The notes under the pieces are model-generated. The model saw only the letters and a list, made by a program, of their open reading frames with translations. It made no database searches and was not told where the DNA came from. The position numbers were made by a program, and so were the translations under genes. Shown here one piece after another: positions 32,626 to 40,639 of a DNA stretch of 64,000 nt. Source of the DNA: Microvirga guangxiensis (GTDB lineage: Bacteria; Pseudomonadota; Alphaproteobacteria; Rhizobiales; Beijerinckiaceae); contig NZ_FMVJ01000003.1 in assembly GCF_900102135.1 (NCBI RefSeq), forward strand, positions 434,001 to 498,000, in the 5' to 3' direction. The stretch's first letter is position 1. Every line of letters starts with the position of its first letter.

Positions 32626-35538
32626 ATGGGTGAGAGCGCAAAGTTCGATCTGGATGCATTGAGGGCTCGCCTCGCCGCGGAAGAAGGCCCAAGACTCTGG
32701 CGCAGTCTTGAGGAACTGGCAGATATGCCGGAGGTGCGCCGGTATGTGGAAGCCGAGTTTCCAGACGTGGCCCAAGCCTCGTCAATCGACCGCCGGACGC
32801 TGCTGAAATTGATGAGCGCGTCATTCGCCCTGGGAGGGCTCGCCGCCTGCAATGGAAGCGACGCGAGCAAGAATGCTCCGCTCCTGTCCCAGAGTCATAA
32901 CATGCCGGGCTATACGCCGGGCGTGCCTCTCACGGTTGCGACATCCCTTCCATTGAACGGCTTTGGGCGAGGCGTTCTTGTGAAGGTACAGGAGGGGAGG
33001 CCGATCAAGATCGAGGGAAATCCGCTTCACCCGGCAAGCCTCGGAGCAACGGATGTCTTCGCGCAGGCCGAAATCCTGTCCCTCTACGATCCCGATCGCT
33101 CGGGCTCACCGATTCAGAACGGCATCCCGCGAAGCTGGGAAGAGCTCACGAACTTCATTCGCCCTGTGCGGAACGAGCTTGTCGTCGGTGAGGGACGGGG
33201 ACTTCACATTCTGATGCCGCCTACATCATCGCCGACCCTGAACAGGCTCATCGGCCAGACAAGGCAACTGTTTCCGCTTGCGCAATGGCATGTGTTCTCG
33301 CCTATCGACGACAACAACAGGCAAGCGGCTGCCATGGAGATATTCGGGCGGAACGTCGATCTCATCTACGACCTGTCCCAAGCCGATACCATTGTGACCC
33401 TCGGGGGCGATCTCTTCGCCGAGGAGCCGGGACATCTGCGCTATGCGGCCGATTACCAGAACCGGCGGCGCATGCAGGATAAGGATCTGCCGCGTCTCTT
33501 CTCGGTCGAGGCCAGGCCGAGCCTCGTCGGCGCGCGCGCGGATGAGCGCGTGATCATTCGAGCACGGGAGTTCGAAGCATTCACGCTATCACTGGCATTC
33601 GCCATCGAAGCAAACGCTGAACAACCTTCGGACGCGCATCCTGCAATCTCCCGTCTGGCGAACGAACTGCGCCGGTCGGGATCTCACGGCCTGGTCGTTG
33701 CTGGACAGGAGCTGCCCGCCCATGTGCATGCTCTCGCGCTTTCAATCAATGCGAAGCTGGGCGCGTTCGGCACGGCGATACGAGCCGTAGAGCCGGCACG
33801 AGTCGCAGTAGAAGGCGCCCAAGGGCTCCGTGAGTTGGCCGAAGCGATGGAGGCCGGTCGGGTAACCCATCTTATCGTTCTTGGAGGCAACCCGGTCTAC
33901 ACGGCTCCAGCAGACATTGACCTTGCCGCCCTCATCCGGCGTGTTCCTCTCTCGATGCATCTTGGCCAGCATCGCGATGAGACCGCTGCCGCCTGCCAGT
34001 GGCATGTGCCCGAGGCTCATCCCCTGGAGAGTTGGGGTGATCTGCGGGCTTTCGATGGCACTGTGGGCTTGAGACAACCTGCGACGATGCCGCTGAAGCC
34101 GGTGTTGAGTGCGGAGGAGTTTCTCGGCCTCATGGCGGGTCAGAACGTAGATGGACGCAGCCTTGTCCAGGTAACCTGGCGTGAGGCTTGGGGCGATGCG
34201 TTTGGGGAGCGCTGGGCGCGCTCGCTTGAAGACGGCGTGATCGATGGCTCGGCATCCCCTGCCATCGACATCTCCACGCGGGTTGATTGGCAGCCCGGAG
34301 CCGCTGATCCGATTCCATCTGCAGGCATCGATGTGATGTTTGCGCCTGACCCATCCATGTGGGACGGGTCCTATGCGAATAACGGATGGCTGCAGGAACT
34401 GCCGAAGCCGCTGACGAAACAGGTCTGGGGCAATGCGGCACTGATTGCTCCGGAGACGGCGAGCATCTTCGGCCTGTCATCAGGCGATGCCATCGATCTT
34501 AGCGTGGAAGGCCGCGTCGTGCGAGCTCCTGTCTGGGTGATGCCGGGACATGCGCCTGGAGCCGTGACAGTGACGCTCGGCTACGGGCGCCGGCAGGCGG
34601 GCCGGATCGGAAACGACATCGGGTTCGACGCGTATGCAATCCGACCGTCGACCCAGCCATGGATCACCGCAGGTGACATCAGGATCGTCGGCGGCCGAGT
34701 GCCGATCGTCTCCACGCAGCAACACCACTCTCTCCAGGGGCGCGACATCGTACGCACCGTCTCGCCCGATCAAGCAAGTGCGCAGGAGACGGAAAAGCTG
34801 CCGTCATTCTATCCGGAATGGCCCTATCAGGAACATGCCTGGGGTATGGCGATCGATCTTGACGCCTGCATCGGGTGCAATGCCTGCGTCATCGCATGCC
34901 AGGCAGAAAACAACATCGCGGTCGTCGGCCCGGAGGAGGTTGCGAAAGGGCGCGAGATGCATTGGCTGCGTGTGGACCGATATTATGGGGGAAACCCTGT
35001 CAGTCCGGACACCTATTTCCAGCCCGTGCCCTGCATGCAATGCGAGAAGGCTCCGTGCGAAGTGGTGTGCCCGGTGAATGCCACGGTGCATTCCTCCGAG
35101 GGACTCAACGACATGGTTTATAACCGCTGCATCGGCACGAGAACCTGCTCGAATAATTGCCCCTACAAGGTCCGCCGTTTCAATTTCCTTGACTATCAGG
35201 GCACCGATTACACGGCCTCACCCGATGCCATGAACCCGCAGGTAACGGTGCGGGATCGCGGGGTCATGGAAAAGTGTACTTACTGCGTTCAGCGGATTGG
35301 CGCGGCGCGTGCCGAAGCCCGCATCGAGGACAGGCATCTGCAGGATGGAGAGGTCATGACGGCATGCCAACAGGCTTGCCCGACCCAAGCCATCATATTC
35401 GGCGACATCAACGATCCCGTCAGCTCTGTGAGCCAGCTTAAGAAAAATTCGCGCAACTATGCGCTGCTGGGTCATCTGAACACGCAGCCACGCACCACTT
35501 ATCTCGCCCGCATCAAGGCTTCTACGGAGAACGGATAG
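32626..35538 (+). CDS. actB: alternative complex III subunit ActB, molybdopterin-like plus Fe-S domains
   Basis: About 970 residues. An N-terminal alternate-type Tat signal (SSIDRRTLLKLMSASFALGG, near residue 55) precedes a molybdopterin-oxidoreductase-like domain, which in this complex carries no Mo cofactor. From about residue 748 a four-cluster ferredoxin domain follows: ACIGCNACVIAC, CMQCEKAPCEVVC, CIGTRTCSNNC and CTYC with ACQQACP. It passes electrons between the quinol site (ActC/F) and the haems. The start at 32626 follows ActA; an ATG at 32599 in the same frame would overlap actA. No ribosome site decides this. Confidence 0.94.
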   Translation: MGESAKFDLDALRARLAAEEGPRLWRSLEELADMPEVRRYVEAEFPDVAQASSIDRRTLLKLMSASFALGGLAACNGSDASKNAPLLSQSHNMPGYTPGVPLTVATSLPLNGFGRGVLVKVQEGRPIKIEGNPLHPASLGATDVFAQAEILSLYDPDRSGSPIQNGIPRSWEELTNFIRPVRNELVVGEGRGLHILMPPTSSPTLNRLIGQTRQLFPLAQWHVFSPIDDNNRQAAAMEIFGRNVDLIYDLSQADTIVTLGGDLFAEEPGHLRYAADYQNRRRMQDKDLPRLFSVEARPSLVGARADERVIIRAREFEAFTLSLAFAIEANAEQPSDAHPAISRLANELRRSGSHGLVVAGQELPAHVHALALSINAKLGAFGTAIRAVEPARVAVEGAQGLRELAEAMEAGRVTHLIVLGGNPVYTAPADIDLAALIRRVPLSMHLGQHRDETAAACQWHVPEAHPLESWGDLRAFDGTVGLRQPATMPLKPVLSAEEFLGLMAGQNVDGRSLVQVTWREAWGDAFGERWARSLEDGVIDGSASPAIDISTRVDWQPGAADPIPSAGIDVMFAPDPSMWDGSYANNGWLQELPKPLTKQVWGNAALIAPETASIFGLSSGDAIDLSVEGRVVRAPVWVMPGHAPGAVTVTLGYGRRQAGRIGNDIGFDAYAIRPSTQPWITAGDIRIVGGRVPIVSTQQHHSLQGRDIVRTVSPDQASAQETEKLPSFYPEWPYQEHAWGMAIDLDACIGCNACVIACQAENNIAVVGPEEVAKGREMHWLRVDRYYGGNPVSPDTYFQPVPCMQCEKAPCEVVCPVNATVHSSEGLNDMVYNRCIGTRTCSNNCPYKVRRFNFLDYQGTDYTASPDAMNPQVTVRDRGVMEKCTYCVQRIGAARAEARIEDRHLQDGEVMTACQQACPTQAIIFGDINDPVSSVSQLKKNSRNYALLGHLNTQPRTTYLARIKASTENG

Positions 35539-35541
35539 CCG

Positions 35542-36855
35542 ATGACAAGCCATGCGCAGGCCAGAACCAGCAAGATTGCGGACATCCCCCTTCGCCGTCG
35601 CTTCGGCGCGATCTGGTGGATCGCCTTGGGGGTATCGGGCGCGCTCGTTCTGCTGCTCGGCTACACGCTGGCCTCGGTCACGATTTTCGGCGTGGGGGTT
35701 TGGGGCGTCAATATCCCCTTCGTCTGGGGATTCGACCTGATCAACTATGCTTGGTGGATCGGCATCGCTAATGGGGCAAGTCTTTTTGCGGCCATCCTGG
35801 TTCTGCGCCGGCACGATCTGCGAACGGCCGTCAATCGCTTCGCGGAGGGCATTGCGCTCTTTGCCGTCATCTGCGCGGGGATCTTTCCGATCTTCCATCT
35901 TGGCCGCCCTTGGCTGTTTTACTGGACGTTTCCGTATCCCGCGACATTCCAGGTCTGGCCGCAGTTCCGCAGTACGCTGACCTGGGACTTCTGGGCCATC
36001 AGCACCCATGTCGTCGTCACCAGTTTGCTCTGGTATGTTGGCCTTATTCCCGATCTCGCGACCCTGAGGGATCGGGCCCGGAAGGAGAGCGTTCAGCGGA
36101 TTTATGGAGTGCTTGCCCTCGGCTGGCGAGGTTCCGTGCGCCATTGGGCCTATCACCAGCGCGCTTATCGCCTTGTCGCCATCCTCGTGCTGCCTCTGAT
36201 CCTTATCATGCAAAGCACGGTGGCCTTTGAATTCGCCGTGACATTGGTGCCTGACTGGCACGAGACCCGTCAGCCGCTCCATTTCGTAGCCACAGGCTTG
36301 GCTCAAGGCCTGTCCATCGTTCTCCTTGTCGCTGTTCTGCTGCGCTGGGGATTGAAGCTCGGGCACTATATCGATGAGGGCGACATCGATCTTCTTGGCA
36401 AGCTCGTTCTCGCAAGCGCTCTCGTGTCCGGCTATCTTTATCTGGACGAGTTCGTCTCCGCCCTTCTGTCGGACGGCTTGGCACAAGAGGCCACTTTCAA
36501 CCGCATGACGGGGGACTATGCCGGCCTCTACTGGACGGCAATCGTTTACAGCGTCCTGATTCCACAATTGCTCTGGTTCAAATCCGCACGTCAGAGCACC
36601 ATTGCCGGCGTTTTCGTCGGCGTGTCCATAGGCGTAGGCATCTGGTTCGACCGGTTCTCGATTATCGTCGGTGGGCTTCAGACGGATTATCTGCCCTCGA
36701 TCCAGCGAACCTACAGCCCAAATCTCGCGGAGACAGGCCTGTTTCTTGGGACGATCGGATTGTTCTCAGCCTTCATCCTGCTCTTTGCTCGCTTCCTGCC
36801 CGCGATTTCCATGTTCGAAACCCGTCACGACGAACATGAGGAGAAAACCTCATGA
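35542..36855 (+). CDS. actC: alternative complex III subunit ActC (NrfD/PsrC family)
   Basis: A 437-residue NrfD-type membrane protein with about ten helices. The segment GVNIPFVWGFDLINYAWWIGI (near residue 55) is the family quinone-site motif, and IFHLGRPWLFYWTFPYPATF near 110 is also typical of ActC. It oxidises quinol and may help move protons. Starts 3 bases after actB; its stop overlaps actD by ATGA. Confidence 0.93.
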   Translation: MTSHAQARTSKIADIPLRRRFGAIWWIALGVSGALVLLLGYTLASVTIFGVGVWGVNIPFVWGFDLINYAWWIGIANGASLFAAILVLRRHDLRTAVNRFAEGIALFAVICAGIFPIFHLGRPWLFYWTFPYPATFQVWPQFRSTLTWDFWAISTHVVVTSLLWYVGLIPDLATLRDRARKESVQRIYGVLALGWRGSVRHWAYHQRAYRLVAILVLPLILIMQSTVAFEFAVTLVPDWHETRQPLHFVATGLAQGLSIVLLVAVLLRWGLKLGHYIDEGDIDLLGKLVLASALVSGYLYLDEFVSALLSDGLAQEATFNRMTGDYAGLYWTAIVYSVLIPQLLWFKSARQSTIAGVFVGVSIGVGIWFDRFSIIVGGLQTDYLPSIQRTYSPNLAETGLFLGTIGLFSAFILLFARFLPAISMFETRHDEHEEKTS

Positions 36856-37391
36856 CGTCATCCGTTTATGGGATCATGGCCGAGTTCGAGAACCCCGAGG
36901 CTCTGATGGATTCCGTCAGGGCGGCAAAGCGGAAAGGCTTCACGAGGATAGACGCTTTCAGCCCCTTCCCACTCTCCGATCTCGCTGAGGAAATGGGCGT
37001 TCGCACGACGATCATTCCTTGGATTGCCCTCGTTGCGGCCTTGGTGGGGGCGGGTATTCAGTACGCCGCCCAGTACTGGATGAATGCTGTCGATTATCCT
37101 TTGAATGTTGGAGGCCGTCCGCTCAATGCGTGGCCTGCCTTCATCCCATCGACACTGATCGTTGCAATCCTATGGGCCGGTGCGGCAACCCTGCTCGGGC
37201 TGCTCCTGATCCTTCGGCTCCCGCGTCTGCATCATCCGGTCTTCGAGGTGCATGGTTTCAAACGCGCTTCGGAGGACAGGTTTTTCCTCTGCATTCTGAG
37301 CAGCGACCCCCTGTTCGACGATGATGAGGTCAGGCACTTTTTCGAAACCCTGTCACCGAAAGCGGTGCGCGAGGTGCCGGCATGCGGCTAG
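36852..37391 (+). CDS. actD: alternative complex III subunit ActD (DUF3341)
   Basis: A 179-residue protein with the ActD layout: a cytosolic alpha/beta head with YGIMAEFENPEALMDSVRAA and FSPFPLSDLAEEMG, two membrane helices (about residues 55-80 and 98-122), and a tail with RFFLCILSSDPLFD. It is a structural subunit without cofactors. Overlaps actC by ATGA and actE by 10 bases. Confidence 0.92.
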   Translation: MTSSVYGIMAEFENPEALMDSVRAAKRKGFTRIDAFSPFPLSDLAEEMGVRTTIIPWIALVAALVGAGIQYAAQYWMNAVDYPLNVGGRPLNAWPAFIPSTLIVAILWAGAATLLGLLLILRLPRLHHPVFEVHGFKRASEDRFFLCILSSDPLFDDDEVRHFFETLSPKAVREVPACG

Positions 37392-37876
37392 CCGTGGTCA
37401 TGATCGGCCTGTCCCTCCTGACCTCCTGCGATACCGGCACGGAGCAGCGGGATGAGGTCGCCTCGACCCGCACAGTGCAACGGCCGTATGTGCCTGTTCC
37501 TCCTGGCGTCATTCCACGCGGAACCGCCGCACAGGAGGCAGCACTGGCAGCGCCAGGGCCGCAGGTTACTCCAGGATTGATCGCCAGAGGCGAAGAGCGT
37601 TTCCGGGCCTTCTGCTCGCCTTGTCATGGCCTGAGCGGCCGTGGAGATGGAACGGTGGTTTCTCGGGGCTTTCCACCTCCGCCATCCTATCATGAAGAGC
37701 GCGTGAAAGCCCTTTCTGCTGAGCAGATCGCCACGGTCATCACAGAGGGGAGAGGTCGCATGTTTTCTTATGCCGATCGGGTTCTGCCGGAGGATCGCTG
37801 GGCCATCGCCCATTACGTGAAGCAGTTGCAGGCAGAAGGTGGAACTCCGATGCGTCAGGGAGAAGCATCTCCATGA
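37382..37876 (+). CDS. actE: alternative complex III subunit ActE, monohaem lipoprotein cytochrome c
   Basis: A 164-residue lipoprotein. The lipobox LLTSC puts the acylated Cys near residue 16. A class I cytochrome c domain follows, with CSPCH near residue 79 and the axial Met region GRGRMFSYADRV. It is the exit haem of the complex and would hand electrons to the oxidase cytochrome c domain. Coupled to its neighbours by overlaps at both ends. Confidence 0.92.
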   Translation: MRLAVVMIGLSLLTSCDTGTEQRDEVASTRTVQRPYVPVPPGVIPRGTAAQEAALAAPGPQVTPGLIARGEERFRAFCSPCHGLSGRGDGTVVSRGFPPPPSYHEERVKALSAEQIATVITEGRGRMFSYADRVLPEDRWAIAHYVKQLQAEGGTPMRQGEASP

Positions 37877-38823
37877 ATGTGATGGAGGCCCTCTATATCG
37901 TCTTTGTCGGGCTTGCCGGGATCTCCATGGGCAGCCTGATCGTGTTGATGATCGGCCACCTCATGAACGAGCATTGGCTGGCTCCGATCCGAGCGGAGGT
38001 AGAAGCCGCCGCATTGACGCTTCCGTTGTTCATCCTTCTCGGCGTTCCGCTTGCCTTCGGCATCGATCAACTTTTTCCCTGGGTCAGTGAGAGGGCCGAT
38101 CTGCCGCCGGTGCGGGCCACATTCTTGAGCCCCGGCTTTTTCCTCCTAAGAAGTGCAATCTATCTGTTGGTCTGTGCCGGAATGGCGTTCTGGCTGATCC
38201 GGACCCGGCATGTGCGTCAGGTCAGCGCTGTCGGTCTGGCCCTGTTGACGCCGATCGTGAGCTTCGCGGCCTACGACTGGGTATTGTCGCGCGAGCCGCA
38301 TTGGTGGTCGAGCCTGTTCGGGTTCGCCTTCGGGCTCGCCCAGGTTCTCGCCGCGCTGGCCGGCGCCATTCTGGTGAACTTTCTCAAGCCCGACCCGGCC
38401 TCCTCACAGAGGATGAAGAGCCTGGAACGTGCTTTGCTGACATTGGCTCTTCTGACTGTCTGGACATGGTTTGCCCAATTCATCATCGCTTGGCTTGCCA
38501 ATCTTCCGCAAGGTGCAGGCTGGTTCCTGAGGCGGGCCGATGCTTCGGATCAATGGCTTCTCAAGACTTCCTATCTATTGATGCTGGGCGCCATCGTGGT
38601 GCTGGTTCCTTCCGGCGTGAGCCGAGCCGCCATGATTGGAGGGAGCTCGCTGGTGCTTCTGTATCATGGCGCTCATACGCTCTGGATCCTGCAGCCGAGG
38701 GGGATATCTTCCTGGCTGGATATCGTGCTCATTCTTGGCATCATCTGTCTTTGGATTGCAGCTTTCATCACATTGATGAAAGTCCGTCCGAGTTATGCCG
38801 AGGAAGCGTCCGCTGAGCCCTGA
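37873..38823 (+). CDS. actF: alternative complex III subunit ActF
   Basis: A 316-residue membrane protein with eight to ten helices, weakly related to ActC and expected at this position. It begins with a helix and GHLMNEHWLAPIRAEVEAA, typical of ActF, and has PLAFGIDQLFPW after the second helix. It is shorter than many ActF proteins (about 400). Start fixed by ATGA overlap with actE. Ends the act operon; the next gene is on the opposite strand. Confidence 0.9.
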   Translation: MNVMEALYIVFVGLAGISMGSLIVLMIGHLMNEHWLAPIRAEVEAAALTLPLFILLGVPLAFGIDQLFPWVSERADLPPVRATFLSPGFFLLRSAIYLLVCAGMAFWLIRTRHVRQVSAVGLALLTPIVSFAAYDWVLSREPHWWSSLFGFAFGLAQVLAALAGAILVNFLKPDPASSQRMKSLERALLTLALLTVWTWFAQFIIAWLANLPQGAGWFLRRADASDQWLLKTSYLLMLGAIVVLVPSGVSRAAMIGGSSLVLLYHGAHTLWILQPRGISSWLDIVLILGIICLWIAAFITLMKVRPSYAEEASAEP

Positions 38824-38843
38824 GCGCAGGCAAATGCATCTCG

Positions 38844-39389
38844 CTAAGTGCGAGGTTCTTGGCTGATGTTTTGATCAGGGATGATACGGCGCGTACGCGG
38901 ATCTGTTTCCGATGGTGTTGTTGTCGAATCGGGGATCTCGATGGTTCTCCCGCTGGCATCGCGAAGCGGAAGGGGAGGACCGCTTGGATAGACCCGCAGA
39001 TCCTCGCTTCCCAGGGAATAGAGATAGGCGGCCATATGCCGGGCTTCGGCCTCCGTCACGCCTTGCGATGGCATTCCGGTCTGCGGCTTCAGCGCTACAG
39101 GGTCCATCAGCCACGCCATCAGATTACGTGGCGTGTTCGGCAGGAAGCCTGCGAGGAGATGCTGCTGCGCGTAATTCTCGAGGATCGGCCCGACCCTGCC
39201 GCGCGCGCCTCGGATGCCGTCGATCTGGTGGCATGTGCCACAGCCATAGGAATGGATCAGGGCGCGGCCCTGCTCAGGCTCACCGCCGGCAATATGCAGG
39301 ATGGAAGCCTGCTCCTGCTGGTCGCTGCAGGCCACCAGCCCTATGAGGGCGGAGGCGATGAGCAATCGATTGAGCGCGCGCCTGATCAT
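38844..39389 (-). CDS. lipoprotein c-type cytochrome
   Basis: A 181-residue protein with a lipobox (ALIGLVAC, Cys near residue 21) and one class I haem site CGTCH near residue 50. The axial Met is probably in the TGMPSQG segment (near 105). The domain closely resembles the cytochrome c fused to the subunit II of the caa3 oxidase just downstream (QIDGIRGARGRVGP; AWLMDPVALKPQTGMPS). The C-terminal 45 residues are Pro/Thr/Ser-rich. It lies in reverse between actF and the oxidase genes. Probably a membrane-bound electron carrier between ACIII and an oxidase. Confidence 0.88.
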   Translation of the reverse strand: MIRRALNRLLIASALIGLVACSDQQEQASILHIAGGEPEQGRALIHSYGCGTCHQIDGIRGARGRVGPILENYAQQHLLAGFLPNTPRNLMAWLMDPVALKPQTGMPSQGVTEAEARHMAAYLYSLGSEDLRVYPSGPPLPLRDASGRTIEIPDSTTTPSETDPRTRRIIPDQNISQEPRT

Positions 39390-39610
39390 GAGCTCTGCTT
39401 CGGAGTTTCCGATGAAGCAACCGGCAGGAGCCGCTTCCGTTCCTTGGCGACCATATAGCGCTAGATGACCCGTGAGCCACGAGGTGCCGTGTTCATGGGC
39501 CCAAAGGAGCCCGACAACCCAGTTGTAAATTGAGGGCAGGGTGTTTCGAGGGAACCATAGCTCACGGCCAAGCTTTGTTACTCGATACAGATAAGACCCA
39601 AGTTGGGCAA

Positions 39611-40639
39611 ATGAACCTTGAAGCGAGATGGCATACCCTTCATGGGTGGCTTGGCACCTTTGCGAAGCGTGCGGCTGCCCTTTTCTGTATGCTCTCCCTC
39701 ATAGGGTGCAGTGGCGTGCAATCGGCCCTCGATCCGGCCGGAGGCGATGCTTCGAGGATATACTGGCTTACCGTCATCATGACGGTGGGAGGCACCCTCA
39801 TTTTCTTGGGTGTCACGAGCCTTCTGCTCTACGCGATCTTTGCTCCCCCCGAGCGGCGGGCATGGCTCGGCACCCGTGGAACGATCGTCTATGGCGGACT
39901 GGCCTTTCCGATCGTGACCCTATCTGCGCTTCTCCCTTACGGGCTCATCGTCATGCGCGACACCGATGTGCCGCAAGAGGGTGCGCTCCCGATCGAGGTG
40001 ATCGGCGAGCAGTACTGGTGGCGCGTCCGTTATCCTGCGGATGGTCGTCAGACAGAGTTTTCGACAGCCAATGAGATCGTCGTCCCTGTCGGGCGCTCCA
40101 TCGCCGTGTCCGTCACCTCTGCCGATGTGATCCATAGCTTCTGGATTCCGAATTTCGGTGGCAAGATCGATATGATTCCGGGGCGCATCAATCGCATCAA
40201 CTTCACGGCAGAGAGACCGGGCGTCTATCGCGGCGTCTGTGCGGAGTTCTGCGGCGATCAGCATGCCCGCATGGCTTTCGATGTCATTGCATTGGAACCT
40301 GAGGCTTTCGAGGCCTGGCGGACAGAACAGGCAAAGCCTGCCCGAGAACCCGAAATTCCCCTGCTTGCACGCGGACGAGAGCTATTCCGTGTCGGCGGAT
40401 GCGGATCCTGCCATGCGGTGCGAGGGACAGAGGCCAGCGGGCAGTTCGGGCCTGACCTCACTCATGTGGGAAGCCGTCGCACGATCGGAGCAGGCCAGTT
40501 CCCGAACAATATCGGTACGCTTGCTGGATGGATCGCCAACACGCAGCATATCAAGCCGGGTGTGCGGATGCCCTCCTATGGATCCCTGAGCGGTGAGGAC
40601 CTTCGCGCCCTGGCCGGATACATGGAAAGCCTGAAATGA
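39611..40639 (+). CDS. coxB: caa3-type cytochrome c oxidase subunit II with fused cytochrome c
   Basis: A 342-residue subunit II. Lipobox-like SLIGC gives Cys33, followed by two membrane helices. The CuA site is complete: His175, Cys210, Cys214, His218 and Met221 (CAEFCGDQHARM). A fused class I cytochrome c domain begins with CGSCH at 264 and its axial Met is in GVRMPSYG. This makes the oxidase caa3-like, able to take electrons directly from ActE or the lipoprotein cytochrome. The ATG at 39611 gives MNLEARW; no strong ribosome site is seen. It overlaps the next gene by ATGA. Confidence 0.92.
   Translation: MNLEARWHTLHGWLGTFAKRAAALFCMLSLIGCSGVQSALDPAGGDASRIYWLTVIMTVGGTLIFLGVTSLLLYAIFAPPERRAWLGTRGTIVYGGLAFPIVTLSALLPYGLIVMRDTDVPQEGALPIEVIGEQYWWRVRYPADGRQTEFSTANEIVVPVGRSIAVSVTSADVIHSFWIPNFGGKIDMIPGRINRINFTAERPGVYRGVCAEFCGDQHARMAFDVIALEPEAFEAWRTEQAKPAREPEIPLLARGRELFRVGGCGSCHAVRGTEASGQFGPDLTHVGSRRTIGAGQFPNNIGTLAGWIANTQHIKPGVRMPSYGSLSGEDLRALAGYMESLK

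Noticed and set aside
35218..36567. 449-codon open frame on the minus strand over actC
   Set aside because: It is antisense to a clear NrfD-type gene, has no ribosome site and no family pattern; such shadows are common in GC-rich DNA.
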